Below, in pieces: positions 57,601 to 64,000 of a stretch of 64,000 nt of DNA. The translations under genes and the position numbers were made by a program. Origin of the DNA: Klebsormidium nitens (Eukaryota > Streptophyta > Klebsormidiophyceae > Klebsormidiales > Klebsormidiaceae). Where the stretch lies: the NCBI GenBank assembly GCA_000708835.1, contig DF237005.1, positions 101,943 through 165,942 on the forward strand. The letters run 5' to 3'. The notes beneath the pieces were generated by a model that was given only the letters and a program-made list of their open reading frames with translations, was not told the origin of the DNA and did not search any database. Each line of letters opens with the position of its first letter. Positions within the stretch are counted from its first letter, which is position 1.

Positions 57601-59451
57601 TAGCTTTTTCCGCTCGTTCTCGTCCGCTGCCCTCTCCGCTTCGGCGACCAGATCGTTGCTGATCGGAACGCCGGCGGTCGCCCTCGTCACTGCGCTCTGC
57701 AAAGAGATGTTGCAAAGAAACATATCCGTGAGTTGAATGGCAGATGATGGCCACTAATTCACCAATTTCCCAACTTCTTGTGCAGGGAAGTCGTGAAGGG
57801 GCCCCGAGGCGACGGCTGCTGAATCTCGCGGTGTTTGGATTGAACATGAATCGTTCTTGTACCGGGAAAAGCAGGATTTTGGCCTCAGCAAAAGACCGTG
57901 ATTCTTTTTTGGAGGCTGTTTGCCGCCAGAACGTGCCAATTAAGAGACTTCCCGGCATGAACGGGGGCGGAAGGACCGCAACTTTTGCGAATTTAATCGT
58001 CTTAGGTGTGCCGGCCTTTTCAGAAGGTTCTTTCGCATGTCATTAAGCATATTCCACCCCAATCTCAAAATAGCTCACAGGAGCCGTTGCAATTGTGGGC
58101 ATTCCTGTTTGGCACAGAGATGATTTTGGACCTCCAAATTTAGCTCCAATTCTCTTCAAATTCAGCTTTGAATTCCCCACAAACTTCCAAGACGCAACTT
58201 TGGTGGTTTTGTGGAGAGTCGAACCTGGATGGCGCTCGCGTCCCCCGGGTCGACTGGCTTGTCCGCGCGCGCGCGGCCCGCCGCCTCGAGCGCCTCTCCA
58301 ATTGTGACGCTGTCCTCTCCGCGCCTTTCTGTGAAGAGCGCAGAAAGTGACACAGTCGACGTTCGCCAGTCAGAGAAGGGAAATGTTCATTGATTTTTAA
58401 ACGGCATTTTGGATCAAAAACCATGGGAAAAACTTCATTGTGAGGCTTGACAAACAGCGGCGGTTCATCCGGTCAATATCGTAACAATCGACAAACGAGA
58501 CATTGTGATACGTGAGCGTCGTTGAAATCAAGGATCAGTCGGAAGATGCTGGACATGGAACGATCAAAGATGCGTGCGTTCAAAGTAGATGGAAAATGCT
58601 TCGATGAGCTGCTTTTCGAATCAAAAAAATGCATCAAAACCCGATATTTCGAGGCAAAAAGTCGCTTCCATCTTGTGATTGCAGAAGGCTTTACTTTGGT
58701 GTACCACTCTTCTGTAGCTGTGTTTAGAACTGGGATACTAGTTTGACTGATCATGTTCCTGGTCTGATACAACCAAAGGGCCTCAACTTGAACATCTCGC
58801 TGGAAGATCATTTCTCTCAGTGTGCAGGCATCATTGGCCCTTTGGCATTCTTCGCTGACCAACGTTTCTGTCTTCAGCGTCTGTGATTGAGACTCTGGTC
58901 ATCCCTCGGACTACTTTTTCGATCCTATCAACCAGATTTGCAAGTACTCCTAACGACAAGCACATCACTTCGACACCAACTCATATTCATTTAGGCATAA
59001 GCTCTTTCGAAATCGCATTGCAAACCTTTCGTAGCGTCCGCCTCGCAGCAGATATACATTTTGGATGCATGGAGAGAAAGGTGGAACGAAAAGGTAACCT
59101 TGCACAAATGTGCGCCCACTCCCAGTCCGACCCCTCACCAAACTCTCTGTGCAGCTCCTCAGAGAGACTCGGCTCCCCCTTCCGCGGGGACCGGGGCTCT
59201 GGGGCTGCCGCGGCGCGCCCCTCGCGCCGCGCGCGCGCCCGGTGCTCCAGAAAGCGCGCGCGCGCGTCGTCCTCGTCCTGCTGACGCTCTCCTGACGCGC
59301 GCGCAGGCGCGCGTTCGCCCCTCAGCTCCCAGCAGAGCCCCTGCTCTCGAATCTCAAACTGGGCGGGGTCGTCCTGCAGGGGGCTGGCGGGATGCGCGCG
59401 CGCGGCCGCGGCCGCCTGGCGCCTCTCTTGCGACGCCTGTTCGCTAGCCAT
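54691..59451 (-). CDS. LEA protein, seed maturation protein (SMP) type, gene A
   Basis: Seven exons: 59139-59451, 58225-58328, 57538-57696, 56974-57178, 56488-56585, 55401-55640, 54691-54849. They sum to 1,278 nt (425 aa) with matching phases. The first 104 residues are a charged Gln/Arg/Ala/Glu-rich region. After that come alternating half-modules typical of SMP repeats: TIGEALEAAGRARADKPVDP with GDASAIQ; SAVTRATAGVPISNDLVAEA; MDKPATTDDARRVQSAEERN with DPDHVTLARGVSAHVQEAA; VLIGEALELAGHERAEKPIG with PGDARAVQ; and a final ADKAVTHEDARKVTKAEAR with RRGVAAQMQAAAQLNEPQ. The family is hydrophilic, accumulates in drying seeds or stressed tissue, and is thought to protect proteins and membranes during desiccation. 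It lies in tandem with paralogue B. Exon 6 has three decayed 5'-edge copies upstream. Confidence 0.88.
54980..55014. repeat. 15-bp tandem duplication in SMP gene A
   Basis: GAGAaTTCTCTGCTGA is followed directly by GAGTTCTCTGCTGA in the last intron. Confidence 0.75.
55730..56082 (-). repeat. Three decayed copies of the 5' part of SMP-A exon 6
   Basis: The nearest (55735-55834) reads AAVTRATGDRTGGPLGAEAQ on minus and keeps an acceptor (CCGCAG). A second at about 55915-55962 keeps only fragments. A third at about 56012-56077 keeps AAVTRATGYRTGGPL and a CTGCAG acceptor. All are direct copies upstream of the true exon (55401-55640). Confidence 0.9.
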
Positions 59452-61012
59452 GCATGAAGCTCGTGCCTAGGGAAAGCTTTCTCTCGCCGCCTTTTGCGCT
59501 TCCCAACAAATGCTCGCTGCGTCGATCAAAGGCAAGGATGCGTAGGGAAGAAAAGAGGGGGAGAGAGGTGGCAGCTTTTGGTGAAGCGCTGAACCATGGA
59601 AATGTTGCCCCTGTTCTTCGCCGCAGCAAAGAAACGTTCGTAGGGACCTAAGGCACTTCAGCAAGATGAAGTCGCTGAGGCTCAATCACCGGCTAGCTTA
59701 TACTAGTTTTCCTAGGCACAACTCCATGACGCCGTCTGAGAATCGCAGGGCACTGCTCAATGAGGTTTTTGCTTCGAGAGCCTAGTCCCATAAGGATAAA
59801 GTTTAATACCTATTAAGGATCTAAGAGCTATAAGACACGCCCGGCGAACGGGTGGGGTTGGTATGGTGGTTAGGGTGGGTTCGGGTGCGGAGCGCGTCAT
59901 GTTTGTAGGTTAAGGTTTTTAGTTAGGTTGCTGCCCCGGGTTCTTCCTTATAGGTATTAGATCCTTATAGGTATTAGACTTGACGGGTATAGTCCCCAGT
60001 ATTCAAGGGCCTGAAAGCTCGTCTTATGAAGCTTCATACGCGCTGACGTGTTTCAGAGCCGGCAGTCCAGTGTTGCAATTGCTTAGCACGTTTGACGCCG
60101 AAGTCTGACACATGTCACTTAAATGCATTCTGGACGCGCGCGCGCGTGCGCACGACCGTTCGATGATGAATGGTGCCTGCACACCTGTTTGAGAATTGGG
60201 ACCTCCTGTCACGTGTACGCCGAGCTAAAGTCCTGTTCTTAATCATTGGATTGAAGAGATTCTCGCAAACCGCACCGAGCACGCGGCGGCGCAGCGAGCA
60301 ACATTGTTAGACTTTGCTTTGTCAAGCGTAACACATTCTGTCGAACGCACGAGACGAAGTTAGGAAATAAACAACCGTTTTTCATATCGTGTACGGGCCC
60401 GGGCATATCAATCTTGGTGCAAGAGAGTGTCCAGAAGAGTTCGTGTCGAAAACATTGAACGTCGTCTGGAAAGAGAATCATCTGCCAGTCATGCGGCTTG
60501 ACTTACTCGTGCTCGCTTGAAGAATACGTACCACGTTCAGATATGTTGTCTGCAACCGGCACATGATCGAAAAAGCCAACAACGAACGGCCCCTCTCATC
60601 TGCAATCAGACTCGAAGAGTTCGGATGACGTACACTGGCTGAGTTGGAATTTTCATTCGATCGTCCCTTTCGTTCATGTACAAAGATTCTCCTAGAACCA
60701 GCACTTCCTCCGGTGCTACAAGTTCCTATGAACAGGTCCGAATTGCCTCTCAATCTTATCCTCACCATCCGGCGTTGTCTCCTTGTAGCCAAACGTCACC
60801 GTCAGAGCCCTGACCGTAACCATTCCAATCGTAATCCGCTACCTCAATCACGCACAGCACCCTCCTCTAGTTTCTCACGAGAATTCACTCCAATCTTTCT
60901 CCTATCCACCCTGCGCTCTCACCGACACTAATTACCGATCACGTTCCTCTTCGCGGTTTCGGATTGTTGAAGATTCATTCAGCCTTCCAATCACACCGCG
61001 ACGCGCGCGCTT
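59452..61012. promoter_or_regulatory. Intergenic region between the tandem SMP genes
   Basis: It contains the SMP-A promoter and the SMP-B 3' UTR, plus the MITE-like element at 59800-59985. An alternating CGCGCGCGCGTGCGC run (60136-60150) is a potential Z-DNA tract. No gene is supported. Confidence 0.45.
59800..59985 (-). mobile_element. MITE-like element, copy 4 of the dispersed AC-rich repeat
   Basis: The left end TTTAATACCTATTAAGGATCTAA and the right end (read on minus) CTAATACCTATAAGGATCTAA are near-perfect terminal inverted repeats. The interior, on minus, carries CTAAAAACCTTAACC, GCGCTCCGCACCCGAACC, CACCCTAACC and AACCCCACCCG, the same order as the copies at 4178, 8855 and 41135. There is no coding capacity. 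Confidence 0.68.
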
Positions 61013-64000
61013 CTACTGCGGCTCGTTCAGCCGCGCGGCCGCCTGCATTTGCGCGGCGACTCCCCTCCGCACGTTATGGTGCTCGGGGTCGCCGCGCGCT
61101 TCGGCGCGAGTCACCTTGCGGGCGTCCTCGCGCGTCACCACCTTGTCCGCAGACAGCGCCTCGGACGCATGCTGCGCGAGCGGGAAGAATATGACCTAAT
61201 CAAGAAGCAATACAAGCGAGATCGAGGAAAATAACTGCGCGCTTTGGCCAATGAGAGGAAGATTGAACAGACTGCTCTTACGGTTGGCTCTGCGAATCAA
61301 AGCCCTGACGTCAGCAACATGAGGAAATTGGACGAGGTCTCAGGATCTGCCACCTGCGGGTGAGAAAGTTGGCAGAGGCAAGTTGCTTCCTGCTGCAAAG
61401 TGGGCATGAGTCAGGAACAAACCAATCTCTTCACGTTCGCTCTACCGCAAATTCTCACCCCGATCCTAAAACTTTGAAAGCACTCGTGTTGCAATATCGA
61501 CCGTACGTGTGCCTCCTCGACCCACGAGAAGAAGATAGCCAAAGGGCTCAGCAAACAATTACGACAAGAGACTTGCGGTTAGAACACTAGCACAAACCGC
61601 CAAAACCCGCGCTCCGCTCGCCTGCAGAAGCTGCCCCAGAGTGTGCGCCTCCGGCGCGCGCGCAGCTCCCTTGCGCGGCGACCCCGGTCGAGTTTCCCGG
61701 GCGGGCTGGGGCGGCACGTGCCCCAGCTCCATCTCGTGTGCCGCCTGCGCGGCCGCGCGCTCGCGCCGCTCGCGCACCTGCTCGTCCCGGAGGTTTAGCG
61801 CCGCGAGCAGCTGCGCCTCGGCGCCCAGAGGGCCCCCCGTGCGGTCGCCCGTCGCGCGCGTGACCGCGGCCTGCCGAAGGGTTTAAGGGTTCTGTGCGTC
61901 GGGATTTGGCTTCGAAAGTTGATAAGGGCCGGCACGAGGCGTTAAATGCAAACGGTCTCTGCGCGACAGGGTTGAGTGATTCAGTGGAAATGGATCAGAG
62001 TATATCGGGTTTAAGTTCTCTCCGTAAGCGAAGGACGATATTGTCCGTTAGCAGGAGCGCGGAGTGAGAGGCGTATCAATGGATCAGAGATGAAAAGTTA
62101 AAGGCATGGCAGGATGAAAGTTTGAATACGATCAAGACGCAGAAAATAGCTCAAGAAGATGACGAACCTATTGCGACTCTTCCAGCACTAATTGAGTTCG
62201 CCCAACGCATTGCCGGGCGCTGTCAGAAGTACCAGGATTACATGGTGCTGACTAGATGGTTGACTGCACACGACGGACCTCTACATCGATCGACCCCTTC
62301 TGTACGCTTTCCGGAACTGGTGCGACATGCTGTGCCGGGTTGCAGCAGAAAAGACCCCTCGTGCAGGGTTCCCCCCTCTCATTCGTGCTTGGGGCGCAGT
62401 ACAACGAGTTCTTTTCATCACTGTCAGCTTTGTGAGGTTTAATATAAACGAAACTGAAAAAGAGAAGATATCTGTTGGGATCAAGGCGGTATCTCTGCCC
62501 CACCTGAGCTGCGCGCGCGTCCCCCGGGTCGACCGGCTTGTCCGCGCGCGCGTGGCCCGCCACCTCGAGCGCCTCCCCAATCAGCACGGGGTCGTCAAGT
62601 GCTGTGAGGTAACGCATCAGAGGGCTTCAAAAGCAAAATTAGAATGGTTACATAAAAGCTTTGTTTTCGATACGCATCTAATCAACCGGCGTGCTTTTTC
62701 TTAAGATCAAGTTGCAGACCCCGGAGACCGGCCAGGTTTTCTTAGTTAAGCCAAGAAGGCGGCTTAGCCAACGAATGTCTGGTTCCTCAAAGCGTACCCG
62801 GAAAATGGCTCTTTCTAGAGAGTCCGATGGTCTGTCAAAGCGCGGTCGAGAACTCCGGACCTTAACGGCTTGGATTGTGAGCATGTTCGAAACCTATCTA
62901 CGTACGCAACCAAGTTTGCGCCAACCAAAGCGCCGGAGCGCTTTGATCTGCGCTCCTTCGTTCCGTGTCTTTTCACCGGCACTCTCAAGTACGGCAGTCC
63001 CACCGAACCCAGGGAGGTACGTTCAAAAGGAGCGCGCGCACGCGCACCTGGCTTGTACCCGTGCGGGTAGCGCGGCTCGTGCGCCGCGACGCGCTCCGCG
63101 GCCTCGTTGAACGCCGCGGCCGCCTGCATGTGCGCCGCGATGCCGCGCGCGTGCGACACGTGGAACGGATCGTTGCGCTGCTCCGCGCTCTGCACGCGCC
63201 GCGCGTCTTCGCCCGTCGCGGGCTTGTCCATCGGCAGCCGCCGGGCCGCGTCCTGCAGCGACGGGTTTCTGGAAGTCGTAGAAAAGTTTTCCCAAAACTT
63301 TGAAGGTTACCCGAATTTTACCCCTTGAGTTGGAAGCTGTAAGAAATCTGCAGACTTTCCCATTTTTTGGGCTTTTTGAAATCATCATATTTCTTGCGGA
63401 GATTGGAGATCTGCGGATCTTATGGGCTCAAAACTTTAAATGCCCCTTTGCGCTACCAAGGGAAGGGGAATAACAACTTGCAAACATGATGGAGTACCTC
63501 CAGAGCCCTACCCAGTTGCAGTTAACAACTAGGAGTTGCTGACATCATGAATAAAAGTGGCAGCGATGTTTCACTAGCAACTCCAGACAATCAGGAAATC
63601 GTTGAACGGCGGCTCTAGAGCTTCGAGAGCGCACGTTGATCTCTAGCATCCGTCGCGCTTGCTTCGGTCCTGCTTTTGCTTCACTGTTGGTAGACAGATC
63701 CAAACCCAGCGTGCTCAGCAAGCCCGCGAGGTCAGCTTACACTAGTTGCCTTTTCAAAGGCTCATCCTAGGAAGAGCCCTGTGAACAGGATGCAGAAGGC
63801 GCGGAAATTCTGAGAAATGTTTTGGAAGCAGACTTTTAAGACCCACCTTGAGAACCTCCCCTAGTCTGTGGGGCGTCCCCTCGTATGTCACCGTTCCGTC
63901 CGTCTCAAAGATCAGCTTCCGCTCGTTCTCGGTCGCCGCCTTTTCTGCTTCGGCGGCCAGATCACTGCTGATCTGGACTCCCGAGGTCGCCCTTGCCACT
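61013..64000 (-). CDS. LEA protein, SMP type, gene B (5' end beyond the window)
   Basis: Tandem paralogue of gene A. Exons seen are 63847 to beyond 64000, 63048-63252, 62504-62601, 61622-61870 and 61013-61171. Three exon lengths equal those of gene A (205, 98 and 159 nt) and one differs by nine bases (249 against 240). Modules in order: VARATSGVQISSDLAAEAEK; MDKPATGEDARRVQSAEQRN with ARGIAAHMQAAAAFNE; VLIGEALEVAGHARADKPVD with PGDARAAQ; AAVTRATGDRTGGPLGAEAQ; and ADKVVTREDARKVTRAEARG with GVAAQMQAAARLNEPQ and stop TAG. The exon ending at 61622 is followed by GCGAGC, so its intron appears to use a GC donor, where gene A has GTGAAA at the same place. Presumed desiccation-protective role as for gene A. 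The first exons lie past the right edge. Confidence 0.85.
63688..63736 (-). repeat. Fragment resembling the 5' edge of PDR exon 5
   Basis: CCAAACCCAGCGtGCTCAGC and the following AaGCCCgCgAG resemble CAAACCCAGCGCGCTCAGCA and GGCCCTGCAAG at 49753-49783. It lies in an intron of SMP gene B, in the same relative orientation, 14 kb from the PDR exon. Confidence 0.5.

Noticed and set aside
1-64000. CRISPR arrays, operons or bacterial-type mobile elements
   Set aside because: No regularly spaced identical repeats or bacterial gene organisation were seen; all genes are spliced eukaryotic types apart from one intronless gene.

Overview
The window is nuclear DNA of a eukaryote with large, intron-dense genes. 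Its content points to a streptophyte green alga of the Klebsormidium type: plant-style plastid transit peptides, a plant PDR-type ABC transporter, a CXIP4-like zinc-knuckle protein and seed-maturation-type LEA proteins sit beside a mucolipin (TRPML) channel and a UPF0193 protein, families that land plants appear to lack. The organism is inferred from gene content, not proven. Gene models were built by hand from reading-frame homology, GT/AG junctions and codon phase. Four multi-exon models close with a total length divisible by three.

Layout. (1) 0.8-1.5 kb, minus: 5' exon of plastid 3-dehydroquinate synthase, running off the left edge. (2) 2.0-10.2 kb, plus: nine-exon TRPML channel, head to head with (1), holding a 412-base assembly gap whose two flanks are nearly identical. 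(3) 11.6-12.7 kb, minus: two-exon protein of unknown function with a probable transit peptide. (4) 13.3-14.1 kb, plus: intronless CXIP4-like gene. (5) 15.9-18.2 kb, minus: partial UPF0193/EVG1 gene. (6) 19.9-29.4 kb, minus: eleven-exon F-box/LRR gene (1,179 aa). (7) 30.9-32.2 kb, plus: two-exon aquaporin with an F/H/C/R selectivity filter. (8) 34.0-51.7 kb, minus: 25-exon full-size ABCG/PDR transporter (1,549 aa) with a 23-nt microexon. (9) 54.7-59.5 kb and 61.0 kb to the right edge, minus: two tandem LEA/SMP paralogues, the second truncated by the window.

The most unusual property is structural. In the TRPML, PDR and first SMP genes, many introns carry one to four direct, progressively decayed copies of the edge of the neighbouring exon, including its splice site. 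I saw these at about 20 exon edges. They look like repeated local tandem duplication of exon-intron junctions and give the introns many decoy splice sites. A second unexplained element is a short AC-rich dispersed repeat found four times in both orientations, one copy with clear terminal inverted repeats (MITE-like).

The genes are unrelated in pathway and no operon logic applies. Several (LEA/SMP pair, aquaporin, PDR transporter) would suit a desiccation-exposed alga, but that link is inference.
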